Shown here: positions 1 through 12,449 of the stretch, piece by piece
How positions within the stretch are numbered: the first letter of the stretch is position 1
Layout: each line of letters begins with the position of its first letter
Assembly: GCF_012489685.1 (NCBI RefSeq)
Contig: NC_080044.1
Coordinates: 58,643,507-58,707,506, forward strand
Reading direction: 5' to 3'
From: Lotus japonicus
Taxonomy: Eukaryota; Streptophyta; Magnoliopsida; Fabales; Fabaceae
DNA length: 64,000 bases
Notes under the pieces: generated by a model
Seen by the model: only the letters and a program-made list of their open reading frames with translations
What the model was told of the DNA's origin: nothing
The model's database searches: none
Translations under genes and position numbers: made by a program

Positions 1-3000
1 CTAACGTAACGAGCTACAACTTTGGAAAAGAACTTTTGTGAAGTTTCGACTTTTAGGAAGGTCCTGTGATTGTCGGAAGCTGTGAGATGCTGCCGCTCAA
101 AAACATCAAATTCTCGACACAGTCTGCAATGAAAGGATCACACCTTAGGCTACAAGTCGCGAAATTTCAGTCTGATTGAGGCCTCGCGGAGCTAACGTAA
201 CGAGCTACAACTTTGAAAGAGAACTTTTGTGAAGTTTCGACTTTTTGGAGGGTCCTGCGATTGTCGGAAGCTGTGAGATGCCGCCGCTCAAGAACATCAA
301 ATTCTCGACACAGTCTGCAATGAAAGGATCACACCTCAGGCTACAAGTCGCGAAATTTCAGTCTGATTGAGGCCTCGCGGAGCTAACGTAACGAGCTACA
401 ACTTTGAAAAAGAACTTTTGTGAAGTTTCGAATTTTTGGAGGGTCCCGCGATTGTCGGAAGCTGTGAGATGCTGTCGCTCAAGAACATCAAATTCTCGAC
501 ACAGCCTGGAATGAAAGGATCACACGTCAGGCTACATGTCCCGAAATTTCAGTCTGATTGAGGCCTCGCGTTGCTAACTTAACGAGCTACAACTTTGGAA
601 AAGAACTTTTGTGAAGTTTCGACTTTTAGGAAGGTCCCGTGATTGTCGGAAGCTGTGAGATGCTGCCGCTCAAGAACATCAAATTCTCGACACAGTCTGG
701 AATGAAAGGATCACACGTCAGGCTACATGTCGCGAAATTTCAGTCTGATTGAGGCCTCGCGTTGCTAACTTAACGAGCTACAACTTTGGAAGAGAACTTT
801 TGTGAAGTTTCGACTTTTAGGAAGGTCCCGTGATTGTCGGAAGCTGTGAGATGCTGCCGCTCAAGAACATCAAATTCTCGACACAGTCTGCAATGAAAGG
901 ATCACACCTCAGGCTACAAGTCGCGAAATTTCAGTCTGATTGAGGCCTCGCGGAGCTAACGTAACGAGCTACAACTTTGAAAAAGAACTTTTGTGAAGTT
1001 TCGACTTTTTGGAGGGTCCCGCGATTGTCGGAAGCTGTTAGATGCGGCCGCTCAAGAACATCAAATTCTCGACACAGTCTGGAATGAAAGGATCACACGT
1101 CAGGCTACATGTCGCGAAATTTCAGTCTGATTGAGGCCTCGCGTTGCTAACTTAACGAGCTACAACTTTGGAAAAGAACTTTTGTGAAGTTTCGACTTTT
1201 AGGAAGGTCCCGTGATTGTCGGAAGCTGTGAGATGCTGCCGCTCAAGAACATCAAATTATCGACACAGTCTGCAATGAAAGGATCACACCTCAGGCTACA
1301 AGTCGCGAAATTTCAGTCTGATTGAGGCCTCGCGGAACTAACGTAACGAGCTACAGCTTTGAAAAAGAACTTTTGTGAAGTTTCGAATTTTTGGAGGGTC
1401 CCGCGATTGTCGGAAGCTGTTAGATGCGGCCGCTCAATAACATCAAATTATCGACACAGTCTGCAATGAAAGGATCACACCTCAGGCTACAAGTCGCAAA
1501 ATTTCAGTCTGATAGAGGCCTCGCGGAGCTAACGTAACGAGCTACAACTTTGAAAAAGGACTTTTGTGAAGTTTCGAATTTTTGGAGGGTCCCGCGATTG
1601 TCGGAAGCTGTGAGATGCTGTCGCTCAAGAACATCAAATTCTCGACACAGTCTGGAATGAAAGGATCACACGTCAGGCTACATGTCGCGAAATTTCAGTC
1701 TGATTGAGGCCTCGCGTTGCTAACTTAACGAGCTACAACTTTGGAAGAGAACTTTTGTGAAGTTTCGACTTTTAGGAAGGTCCCGTGATTGTCGGAAGCT
1801 GTGAGATGCTGCCGCTCAAGAACATCAAATTCTCGACACAGTCTGCAATGAAAGGATCACACCTCAGGCTACAAGTCGCGAAATTTCAGTCTGATTGAGG
1901 CCTCGCGGAGCTAACGTAATGAGCTACAGCTTTGAAAAAGAACTTTTGTGAAGTTTCGACTTTTTGGAGGGTCCCGCGATTGTCGGAAGCTGTTAGATGC
2001 GGCCGCTCAAGAACATCAAATTCTCGACACAGTCTGGAATGAAAGGATCACACGTCAGGCTACATGTCGCGAAATTTCAGTCTGATTAAGGCCTCGCGTT
2101 GCTAACTTAACGAGCTACAACTTTGGAAAAGAACTTTTGTGAAGTTTCGACTTTTAGGAAGGTCCCGTGATTGTCGGAAGCTGTGAGATGCTGCCGCTCA
2201 AGAACATCAAATTATCGACACAGTCTGCAATGAAAGGATCACACCTCAGGCTACAAGTCGCGAAATTTCAGTCTGTTTGAGGCCTCGCGGAACTAACGTA
2301 ACGAGCTACAGCTTTGAAAAAGAACTTTTGTGAAGTTTCGAATTTTTGGAGGGTCCCGCGATTGTCGGAAGCTGTTAGATGCGGCCGCTCAATAACATCA
2401 AATTATCGACACAGTCTGCAATGAAAGGATCACACCTCAGGCTACAAGTCGCAAAATTTCAGTCTGATTGAGGCCTCGCGGAGCTAACGTAACGAGCTAC
2501 AACTTTGGAAAAGAACTTTTGTGAAGTTTCGACTTTTAGGAGGGTCCCGCGATTGTCGGAAGCTGTTAGATGCGGCCGCTCAATAACATCAAATTATCGA
2601 CACAGTCTGCAATGAAAGGATCACACCTCAGGCTACAAGTCGCAAAATTTCAGTCTTATTGAGGCCTTGCGGAGCTTACGTAACGAGCTACAACTTTGAA
2701 AAAGAACTTTTGTGAAGTTTCGACTTTTTGGAGGGTCCCGCGACTGTCGGAAGCTGTTAGATGCGGCCGCTCAATAACATCAAATTATCGACACAGTCTG
2801 CAATGAAAGGATCACACCTCAGGCTACAAGTCGCAAAATTTCAGTCTGATTGAGGCCTCGCGGAGCTAACGAAATGAGCTACAACTTTGAAAAAGAACTT
2901 TTGTGAAGTTTCGACTTTTTGCAGGGTCCCGCGATTGTCGGAAGCTGTGAGATGCTGTCGCTCAAGAACATCAAATTCACGACACAGTCTGGAATGAAAG

Positions 3001-6000
3001 GATCACACGTCAGGCTACATGTCGCGAAATTTCAGTCTGATTGAGGCCTCGCGTTGCTAACTTAACGAGCTACAACTTTGGAAAAGAACTTTTGTGAAGT
3101 TTCGACTTTTAGGAAGGTCCCGTGATTGTCGGAAGCTGTGAGATGCTGCCGCTCAAGAACATCAAATTATCGACACAGTCTGCAATGAAAGGATCACACC
3201 TCAGGTTACAAGTCGCGAAATTTCAGTCTGATTGAGGCCTCGCGGAGCTAACGTAACGAGCTACAGCTTTGAAAAAGAACTTTTGTGAAGTTTCGACTTT
3301 TTGGAGGGTCCCGCGATTGTCGGAAGCTGTTAGATGCGGCCGCTCAATAACATCAAATTATCGACACAGTCTGCAATGAAAGGATCACACCTCAGGCTAC
3401 AAGTCGCAAAATTTCAGTCTGATTGAGGCCTCGCGGAGCTAACGTAACGAGCTACAACTTTGAAAAAGAACTTTTGTGAAGTTTCGACTTTTTGGAGGGT
3501 CCCGCGATTGTCGGAAGCTGTGAGATGCTGTCGCTCAAGAACATCAAATTCTCGACACAGTCTGGAATGAAAGGATCACACGTCAGGCTACATGTCGCGA
3601 AATTTCAGTCTGATTGAGGCCTCGCGTTGCTAACTTAACGAGCTACAACTTTGGAAAAGAACTTTTGTGAAGTTTCGACTTTTAGGAAGGTCTCGTGATT
3701 GTCGGAAGCTGTGAGATGTTGCCGCTCAAAAACATCAAATTCTCGACACAGTCTGCAATGAAAGGATCACACCTTAGGCTACAAGTCGCGAAATTTCAGT
3801 CTGATTGAGGCCTTGCGGAGCTAACGTAGCGAGCTACAACTTTGAAAGAGAACTTTTGTGAAGTGTCGACTTTTTGGAGGGTCCCGCGATTGTCGGAAGC
3901 TGTGAGATGCCGCCGCTCAAGAACATCAAATTATCGACACAGTCTGCAATGAAAGGATCACACCTCAGGCTACAAGTCGCAAAATTTCAGTCTGATTGAG
4001 GCCTCGCGGAGCTAACGTAATGAGCTACAACTTTGAAAAAGAACTTTTGTGAAGTTTCGAATTTTTGGAGGGTCCCGCGATTGTCGGAAGCTGTTAGATG
4101 CGGCCGCTCAATAACATCAAATTATCGACACAGTCTGCAATGAAAGGATCACACCTCAGGCTACAAGTCGCAAAATTTCAGTCTGATTGAGGCCTCGCGG
4201 AGCTAACGTAACGAGCTACAACTTTGAAAAAGAACTTTTGTGAAGTTTCGAATTTTTCGAGGGTCCCGCGATTGTCGGAAGCTGTGAGATGCTGTCGCTC
4301 AAGAACATCAAATTCTCGACACAGCCTGGAATGAAAGGATCACACGTCAGGCTACATGTCCCGAAATTTCAGTCTGATTGAGGCCTCGCGTTGCTAACTT
4401 AACGAGCTACAACTTTGGAAAAGAACTTTTGTGAAGTTTCGACTTTTAGGAAGGTCCCGTGATTGTCGGAAGCTGTGAGATGCTGCCGCTCAAGAACATC
4501 AAATTCTCGACACAGTCTGGAATGAAAGGATCACACGTCAGGCTACATGTCGCGAAATTTCAGTCTGATTGAGGCCTCGCGTTGCTAACTTAACGAGCTA
4601 CAACTTTGGAAGAGAACTTTTGTGAAGTTTCGACTTTTAGGAAGGTCCCGTGATTGTCGGAAGCTGTGAGATGCTGCCGCTCAAGAACATCAAATTCTCG
4701 ACACAGTCTGCAATGAAAGGATCACACCTCAGGCTACAAGTCGCGAAATTTCAGTCTGATTGAGGCCTCGCGGAGCTAACGTAACGAGCTACAACTTTGA
4801 AAAAGAACTTTTGTGAAGTTTCGACTTTTTGGAGGGTCCCGCGATTGTCGGAAGCTGTTAGATGCGGCCGCTCAATAACATCAAATTATCGACACAGTCT
4901 GCAATGAAAGGATCACACCTCAGGCTACAAGTCGCAAAATTTCAGTCTGATAGAGGCCTCGCGGAGCTAACGTAACGAGCTACAACTTTGAAAAAGGACT
5001 TTTGTGAAGTTTCGAATTTTTGGAGGGTCCCGCGATTGTCGGAAGCTGTGAGATGCTGTCGCTCAAGAACATCAAATTCTCGACACAGTCTGGAATGAAA
5101 GGATCACACGTCAGGCTACATGTCGCGAAATTTCAGTCTGATTGAGGCCTCGCGTTGCTAACTTAACGAGCTACAACTTTGGAAGAGAACTTTTGTGAAG
5201 TTTCGACTTTTAGGAAGGTCCCGTGATTGTCGGAAGCTGTGAGATGCTGCCGCTCAAGAACATCAAATTCTCGACACAGTCTGCAATGAAAGGATCACAC
5301 CTCAGGCTACAAGTCGCGAAATTTCAGTCTGATTGAGGCCTCGCGGAGCTAACGTAATGAGCTACAGCTTTGAAAAAGAACTTTTGTGAAGTTTCGACTT
5401 TTTGGAGGGTCCCGCGATTGTCGGAAGCTGTTAGATGCGGCCGCTCAAGAACATCAAATTCTCGACACAGTCTGGAATGAAAGGATCACACGTCAGGCTA
5501 CATGTCGCGAAATTTCAGTCTGATTGAGGCCTCGCGTTGCTAACTTAACGAGCTACAACTTTGGAAAAGAACTTTTGTGAAGTTTCGACTTTTAGGAAGG
5601 TCCCGTGATTGTCGGAAGCTGTGAGATGCTGCCGCTCAAGAACATCAAATTATCGACACAGTCTGCAATGAAAGGATCACACCTCAGGCTACAAGTCGCG
5701 AAATTTCAGTCTGTTTGAGGCCTCGCGGAACTAACGTAACGAGCTACAGCTTTGAAAAAGAACTTTTGTGAAGTTTCGAATTTTTCGAGGGTCCCGCGAT
5801 TGTCGGAAGCTGTTAGATGCGGCCGCTCAATAACATCAAATTATCGACACAGTCTGCAATGAAAGGATCACACCTCAGGCTACAAGTCGCAAAATTTCAG
5901 TCTGATTGAGGCCTCGCGGAGCTAACGTAACGAGCTACAACTTTGGAAAAGAACTTTTGTGAAGTTTCGACTTTTAGGAGGGTCCCGCGATTGTCGGAAG

Positions 6001-6290
6001 CTGTTAGATGCGGCCGCTCAATAACATCAAATTATCGACACAGTCTGCAATGAAAGGATCACACCTCAGGCTACAAGTCGCAAAATTTCAGTCTTATTGA
6101 GGCCTTGCGGAGCTTACGTAACGAGCTACAACTTTGAAAAAGAACTTTTGTGAAGTTTCGACTTTTTGGAGGGTCCCGCGACTGTCGGAAGCTGTTAGAT
6201 GCGGCCGCTCAATAACATCAAATTATCGACACAGTCTGCAATGAAAGGATCACACCTCAGGCTACAAGTCGCAAAATTTCAGTCTGATTG
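1..6290 (+). repeat. Segmental duplication of about 20 monomers inside the array
   Basis: Rare variants recur at whole-monomer distances. The pair cagcctggaatg at about 504 and 4324 is 3820 bp apart (20 monomers). The pairs gatagaggcc at 1511 and 4949, cagtcttattgaggccttg at about 2651 and 6090, and cgactgtcgg at 2741 and 6179 are 3438 bp apart (18 monomers). Near the start, ccttaggctacaag at about 142 and 3771 is 19 monomers apart. Copy 1 is therefore roughly 1-2860 and copy 2 roughly 3630-6290, with whole monomers gained or lost between them. This is the expected trace of unequal exchange. Confidence 0.8.
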
Positions 6291-6763
6291 AGGCATCGCG
6301 GAGCTAACGTAACGAGCTACAGCTTTGAAAAAGAACTTTTGTGAAGTTTCGACTTTTTGGAGGGTCCCGCGATTGTCGGAAGCTGTTAGATGCGGCCGCT
6401 CAATAACATCAAATTATCGACACAGTCTGCAATGAAAGGATCACACCTCAGGCTACAAGTCGCAAAATTTCAGTGTGATTGAGGCCTCGCGGAGCTAACG
6501 TAACGAGCTACAACTTTGAAAAAGAACTTTTGTGAAGTTTCGACTTTTTGGAGGGTCCCGCGATTGTCGGAAGCTGTGAGATGCTGTCGCTCAAGAACAT
6601 CAAATTCTCGACACAGTCTGGAATGAAAGGATCACACGTCAGGCTACATGTCGCGAAATTTCAGTCTGATTGAGGCCTCGCGTTGCTAACTTAACGAGCT
6701 ACAACTTTGGAAAAGAACTTTTGTGAAGTTTCGACTTTTAGGAAGGTCCCGTGATTGTCGGAA

Positions 6764-9437
6764 GTTGTGAGATGCTGCCGCTCAAAAACATCAAATTCTC
6801 TACACAGTCTGCAATGAAAGGATCACACCTCAGGCTACAAGTCGCGAAATATCAGTCCGATTGAGGCCTCGCGGAGCTATCGTAACGAGCTACAGCTTTG
6901 AAAAAGAACTTTTGTGAAGTTTCGACTTTTAGGAGGGTCCCGCGATTGTCGGAAGCTGTTAGATGCGGCCGCTCAATAACATCAAATTATCGACACAGTA
7001 TGCAATGAAAGGATCACACCTCAGGCTACAAGTCGCAAAATTTCAGTCTGATTGAGGCCTCGCGGAGCTAACGTAATGAGCTACAACTTTGAAAAAGAAC
7101 TTTTGTGAAGTTTCGACTTTTTGCAGGGTCCCGCGATTGTCGGAAGCAATGAGATGCTGTCGCTCAAGAACATCAAATTCTCGACACAGTCTGGAATGAA
7201 AGGATCCCACGTCAGGCTACATGTCGTGAAATTTCAGTCTGATTGACGCCTCGCGTTGCTAACTTAACGAGCTACAACTTTGGAAAAGAACTTTTGTGAA
7301 GTTTCGACTTTTAGGAAGGTCCCGTGATTGTCGGAAGCTGTGAGATGCTGCCGCTCAAGAACATCAAATTATCGACACAGTCTGCAATGAAAGGATCACA
7401 CCTCGGGCTACAAGTCGCGAAATTTCAGTCTGATTGAGGCCTCGCGGAGCTAACGTAACGAGCTACAGCTTTGAAAAACAACTTTTGTGAAGTTTCGACT
7501 TTTTGGAGGGTTCCGCGATTGTCGGAAGCTGTTAGATGCGGCCGCTCAATAACATCAAATTATCGACACAGTCTGCAATGAAAGGATCACACCTCAGGCT
7601 ACAAGTCGCAAAATTTCAGTCTGATTGAGGCCTCGCGGAGCTAACGTAACGAGCTACAATTTTGAAAGAGAACTTTTGTGAAGTTTCGAATTTTTGGAGG
7701 GTCCCGCGATTGTCGGAAGCTGTGAGATGCCGCCGCTCAAGAACATCAAATTCTCGACACAGTCTGCAATGAAAGGATCACACCTCAGGCTACAAGTCGC
7801 GAAATTTCAGTCTGATTGAGGCCTCGCGGAGCTAACTTAACGAGCTACAACTTTGAAAAAGAACTTTTGTGAAGTTTCGACTTTTAGGAAGGTCCCGTGA
7901 TTGTCGGAAGCTGTGAGATGCTGCCGCTCAAGAACATTAAATTATCGACACAGTCTGGAATGAAAGGATCACACGTCAGGCTACATGTCGCGAAATTTCA
8001 GTCTGATTGAGGCCTCGCGTTGCTAACTTAACGAGCTACAACTTTGGAAAAGAACTTTTGTGAAGTTTCGACTTTTAGGAAGGTCCCGTGATTGTCGGAA
8101 GTTGTGAGATGCTGCCGCTCAAAAACATCAAATTCTCTACACAGTCTGCAATGAAAGGATCACACCTCAGGCTACAAGTCGCGAAATATCAGTCTGATTG
8201 AGGCCTCGCGGAGCTATCGTAACGAGCTACAGCTTTGAAAAAGAACTTTTGTGAAGTTTCGACTTTTAGGAGGGTCCCGCGATTGTCGGAAGCTGTTAGA
8301 TGCGGCCGCTCAATAACATCAAATTATCGACACAGTATGCAATGAAAGGATCACACCTCAGGCTACAAGTCGCAAAATTTCAGTCTGATTGAGGCCTCGC
8401 GGAGCTAACGTAATGAGCTACAACTTTGAAAAAGAACTTTTGTGAAGTTTCGACTTTTTGCAGGGTCCCGCGATTGTCGGAAGCAATGAGATGCTGTCGC
8501 TCAAGAACATCAAATTCTCGACACAGTCTGGAATGAAAGGATCCCACGTCAGGCTACATGTCGTGAAATTTCAGTCTGATTGACGCCTCGCGTTGCTAAC
8601 TTAACGAGCTACAACTTTGGAAAAGAACTTTTGTGAAGTTTCGACTTTTAGGAAGGTCCCGTGATTGTCGGAAGCTGTGAGATGCTGCCGCTCAAGAACA
8701 TCAAATTATCGACACAGTCTGCAATGAAAGGATCACACCTCGGGCTACAAGTCGCGAAATTTCAGTCTGATTGAGGCCTCGCGGAGCTAACGTAACGAGC
8801 TACAGCTTTGAAAAACAACTTTTGTGAAGTTTCGACTTTTTGGAGGGTTCCGCGATTGTCGGAAGCTGTTAGATGCGGCCGCTCAATAACATCAAATTAT
8901 CGACACAGTCTGCAATGAAAGGATCACACCTCAGGCTACAAGTCGCAAAATTTCAGTCTGATTGAGGCCTCGCGGAGCTAACGTAACGAGCTACAATTTT
9001 GAAAGAGAACTTTTGTGAAGTTTCGAATTTTTGGAGGGTCCCGCGATTGTCGGAAGCTGTGAGATGCCGCCGCTCAAGAACATCAAATTCTCGACACAGT
9101 CTGCAATGAAAGGATCACACCTCAGGCTACAAGTCGCGAAATTTCAGTCTGATTGAGGCCTCGCGGAGCTAACTTAACGAGCTACAACTTTGAAAAAGAA
9201 CTTTTGTGAAGTTTCGACTTTTAGGAAGGTCCCGTGATTGTCGGAAGCTGTGAGATGCTGCCGCTCAAGAACATTAAATTATCGACACAGTCTGGAATGA
9301 AAGGATCACACGTCAGGCTACATGTCGCGAAATTTCAGTCTGATTGAGGCCTCGCGTTGCTAACTTAACGAGCTACAACTTTGGAAAAGAACTTTTGTGA
9401 AGTTTCGACTTTTAGGAAGGTCCCGTGATTGTCGGAA
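6764..9437 (+). repeat. Tandem duplication of a 7-monomer (1337-bp) block
   Basis: Private variants repeat at exactly 1337 bp (7 x 191): ctctacacag at 6798 and 8135, gaagcaatgagatg at about 7144 and 8481, and aaggatcccacgtc at about 7200 and 8537. A diverged copy of the same variant set (gaagcaatgag, ggatcccacg) is also present near 23040-23105. The near identity of the two tandem copies points to a young amplification. Confidence 0.85.
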
Positions 9438-9801
9438 GTTGTGAGATGCTGCCGCTCAAAAACATCAAATTATCGACACAGTCTGCAATGAAAGGATCAC
9501 ACCTCAGGCTACAAGTCGCGAAATTTCAGTCTGATTGAGGCCTCGCGGAGCTATCGTAACGAGCTACAGCTTTGAAAAAGAACTTTTGTGAAGTTTCGAC
9601 TTTTTGGAGGGTCCCGCGATTGTCGGAAGCTGTGAGATGCTGTCGCTCAAGAACATTAAATTCTCGACACAGTCTGGAATGAAAGGATCACACGTCAGGC
9701 TACATGTCCCGAAATTTCAGTCTGATTGAGGCCTCGCGTTGCTAACTTAACGAGCTACAACTTTGGAAAAGAACTTTTGTGAAGTTTCGACTTTTAGGAA
9801 G

Positions 9802-9806
9802 GTCCC
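9802..9806. repeat. Target-site duplication, left copy (gtccc)
   Basis: The five bases gtccc directly before the 5' LTR are repeated directly after the 3' LTR at 20922-20926. Five bp is the usual Ty3/gypsy size. Joining the flanks gives an uninterrupted type A monomer (aggaaggtccc then gtgattgtcgg), so this is a clean insertion into one satellite monomer. Confidence 0.95.
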
Positions 9807-10498
9807 TGTAAGACCTGGATTTTCAGAACAAGTTAAGTTTCCGACTCACACGTAGAAATAGTGTAAGCGTGACAGGAGTTTGACATTTGAGAAAGATTAA
9901 TGAAGAAGAAAGTTCAGGAATTGCTTGAGGAATGTTGCGTAGCTGTTTTCGGAGTTAGTGCGAGTCGTCTGCACACCTGCCTTATGGCAAGCGTGTCCAG
10001 AATAGGCTATTTCGCTCTTAAAGCAACGTTTTGAGTGAGATTTCGAACTCTCGGAAAATTTAAAGATTCTTTTTATTTTTCCATCGACCAGCGTTTCATT
10101 TCGGAACTCTGGACTGTACGCACGATAGGTTTCACTTTTCGGATGTCCGCCGACGCTAATTTCTTTGCTTCGAAACCCTATTTTCGAGCAATGGATGAAG
10201 ACTTTTTCTATTCGGGACTTCTAAAGAAGATTCCGTCCGCGTTGCCAGACTTGTTTCGACGTTTCCAATCTTTCTTCAGTTGGAAGTTTTGTCGTTTGAG
10301 CATCACAGCAAAAAGTAGTTTTTCGGGGCAGATTAACCGACACCGCTTTTGAGTTTTTCGATATCGTTTTTCCCATATCATAGATATTTGTTTTGAGTTC
10401 TGGATTTCTGACGCCAGAATCTCTCTTAGAATTCCACGGTGATCGTGCTGCAAAAATCGGAATCGCGAAATTTTCATTTTCCCGCGATTTCACCCGCC

Positions 10499-10506
10499 TA
10501 TAAATA
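10499..10506 (+). promoter_or_regulatory. Probable TATA box of the 5' LTR promoter
   Basis: The sequence tataaata lies 692 bp into the LTR, inside a perfect palindrome-like context (cgccta, taaa, taggcg). Transcription would start roughly 25-35 bp downstream, near 10530. A TATA box of the same sequence lies about 673 bp into the LTR of element 2, supporting a shared promoter position. The start site itself is inferred. Confidence 0.65.
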
Positions 10507-11922
10507 GGCGAAAAAGCAAAAATATCCTCATTTGCTCCATCCTTGGCCGCGAGTTTGAAGGAGGGTGAGGGAGAAAAGTTTTTCGCGAAAACTTGACCAA
10601 TCTTCGTGCAGTTCGTCCCTACTTCTAGGTATCAAGGTAACTAACACGATTCCTGCCTCTGATTGTTGTTTCTGTTGCGTTTCTGAAGTCGTTTCTGTGC
10701 TCTAAGTTTTGAGCTTTTTCTAAAATTGTCCGATTTCTCTGATTTCTCGCTTGGGTTATGTTCCTTATGTTTCCCTGAGTCTAAAACCTCTGTCAGTAAA
10801 CTCTGATTGCGATTCAGTTGTCCAGGATCTGAAAAATTGACTCAAAACTCTTTTTGTCTCACATTTCGAAACTTTATTGTCGAAAAGACTTAATCTGACT
10901 TCGTGCCTTTAGGATTTGTTGTCACGGATATCATGAGGATCGTTGCTGTCAAATTTGTTTTCAGAACTGATAACTTTGAAGTTTTGAGCCTTTATTTTGG
11001 ACCAAAATGCCCCTGCGTAGTCGTATTTCGGCCCGATTGTCCGAAAATTGTTCTGACAGTTTCTTTGCCTTAGTTTTACCCTAAAACTACCTTGTAAACT
11101 GATTTGATCGAAGAAAAAGAGCCGAAGCCTTTTTCTCCTTTTGGCCGTGGGTTTTTCCTAAGGGGAGGGGAGTTTTTCGTTTTCGAAAACTTGTCCTTTC
11201 GTACCTGTTTGTCGTATTCTGAAGCTTTGATGCTTTGTCTATCGTTTATGTATTGTATTGCGATCGAACTAATCGATTTTGTGTGGATTCTGCTTTGTTT
11301 TTCCTCCGAGGTTCAGTTGAAGGAACTTTGGAAGTTTCAAGGCATTCCTGTGAAGGAGATTTGATTTGCGAAGCTGGATCAGCTCGAGGTTAGGGCAACT
11401 TACTATATATTAGCTATGACTGCATGATAGGCGTCGATAAATTCGACTTATGTTTTATCTGATGTTGTTTTTGATGATGAGTTGATGTTATGATGCTTTT
11501 CCATACTTGTGATGTTGTGCTTTTGTTGGATTGAGCGTTTTGACGCAATTTCGGAGTGGAGATTCATTGATCTGGTGATCTTTGATATTTCGGGTTGGAT
11601 GAACAACCCTAGGCAAGTCCAAATGTGGGGTTTGAGACTTAGCCATATGTTGGAATTCTTAGACTTTCCCCGGGAAATGTATTTTGGGTGGTTGATCTTT
11701 GAAAACTTAGAATGATAGAGCTTTGAAAAACTAAAGACTTGGGAAACTTAGACTTTGAGAAATAAACTCATAACTTGACTAATTCGAATTGAAACAATTT
11801 TTATTAACGTTTAAGCATAGGAGAACTGAAGGGGAAAATATTTACGAAAGACGGGGAAAAGTCGACTTTGTTGTGGGTTTGGAGAGTTATCGGAATTGGG
11901 GGAAGCCACTAAGGTGAGCTAT

Positions 11923-12449
11923 GGTGATGATTGAAAGTCACCGAGTACTCTAGTACTCTTGGGGAGTGTTGTGGAGCCGTGTTGTATTGACCGACACCTA
12001 GTGCTCTTGTTGTTTGGGCTGTGTTGTATTGACCGACACTAGACCCTTGTGTATTCTGTGGATGGAGTTGTGTTGTATTGACCGACACTTACTCCGAGTT
12101 GTGTTGTATTGACCGACACTAACTCATTGGGTTGTTTGAGATTGGGTTGTGCGCTAGACACTTTCGTGGTAAGGGCGATTCGTTGTTTGGCTAACCACGT
12201 TGCATTCAATCGGGTGAATAACGGGAATGGTTCACCTGTGCATATCATGGTGAATAACGGGAATGGTTCACCTTGCATTAATGATGAATAACGGGAATGG
12301 TTCATCATTCGGTGAATAACGGGAATGGTTCACCAAGGATGAATAACGGGAATGGTTCATCCAGGATGGATTTCATCCAGGATGGATAACGGGAATGGTC
12401 CATCCATAGTGAAAATGCTTCACTTGTGGCGAACGGGAACGCGTCACAA
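11923..12449 (+). other. Series of at least 13 short hairpins in the 5' LTR
   Basis: Consecutive inverted repeats. Examples: ggtga/tcacc (11923-11942); gagtac/gtactc (11943-11958). Four units share the core gtgttgtattgaccgacac (gtgt at 11979, 12021, 12070, 12101), with outer arms gagc/gctc, gggct/ag(a)ccc, ggagt/actcc and gagtt/aactc. Next comes cgtggt/accacg (12165-12199). Units with the constant loop taacgggaatgg follow: ggtgaa/ttcacc (12213, 12249, 12311), aatgatgaa/ttcatcatt (12280-12309), ggatgaa/ttcatcc (12337-12362) and ggatgga/tccatcc (12380-12405). Last are agtgaa/ttcact (12408-12424) and ttgtggcg/cgtcacaa (12424-12449, one G-T pair). Arms change together while loops stay fixed. It lies downstream of the TATA box, so it is probably in the RNA leader. 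Confidence 0.85.

Larger units (their letters stand above)
1..9806 (+). repeat. 191-bp tandem satellite array, block 1
   Basis: About 51 head-to-tail copies of a 191-bp monomer; the start of the repeat (ctaacgtaacgagctac or ctaacttaacgagctac) falls at 1, 192, 383, 574 and 765. Three monomer types alternate. Type A has cttttaggaaggtcccgtg and gctgccgctcaa. Type B has ttagatgcggccgctcaata with a NotI site, and tcgcaaaatttc. Type C has gctgtcgctcaag, tctggaatg, cacgtcagg and ends cgcgttg. A-B-C forms a trimer of about 573 bp. There is no coding potential. The block ends where an LTR retrotransposon inserted into a type A monomer. Array length and monomer size resemble plant centromeric satellites; that function is an inference. 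Confidence 0.97.

Noticed and set aside
1..400. CENP-B box in the monomer (around tttcgacttttaggaagg and on the other strand)
   Set aside because: The required spacing of TTCG, A and CGGG is not met in the monomers I checked.
1..9806. CRISPR-like direct repeat array
   Set aside because: The whole 191-bp unit repeats without unique spacers, and the context is eukaryotic.
12039..12308. Repetitive protein-like frame (GEPFPLFT repeated) on the - strand, and NNGNGSP repeats on the + strand
   Set aside because: These are translations of the hairpin repeat units; the DNA or RNA structure explains them better.
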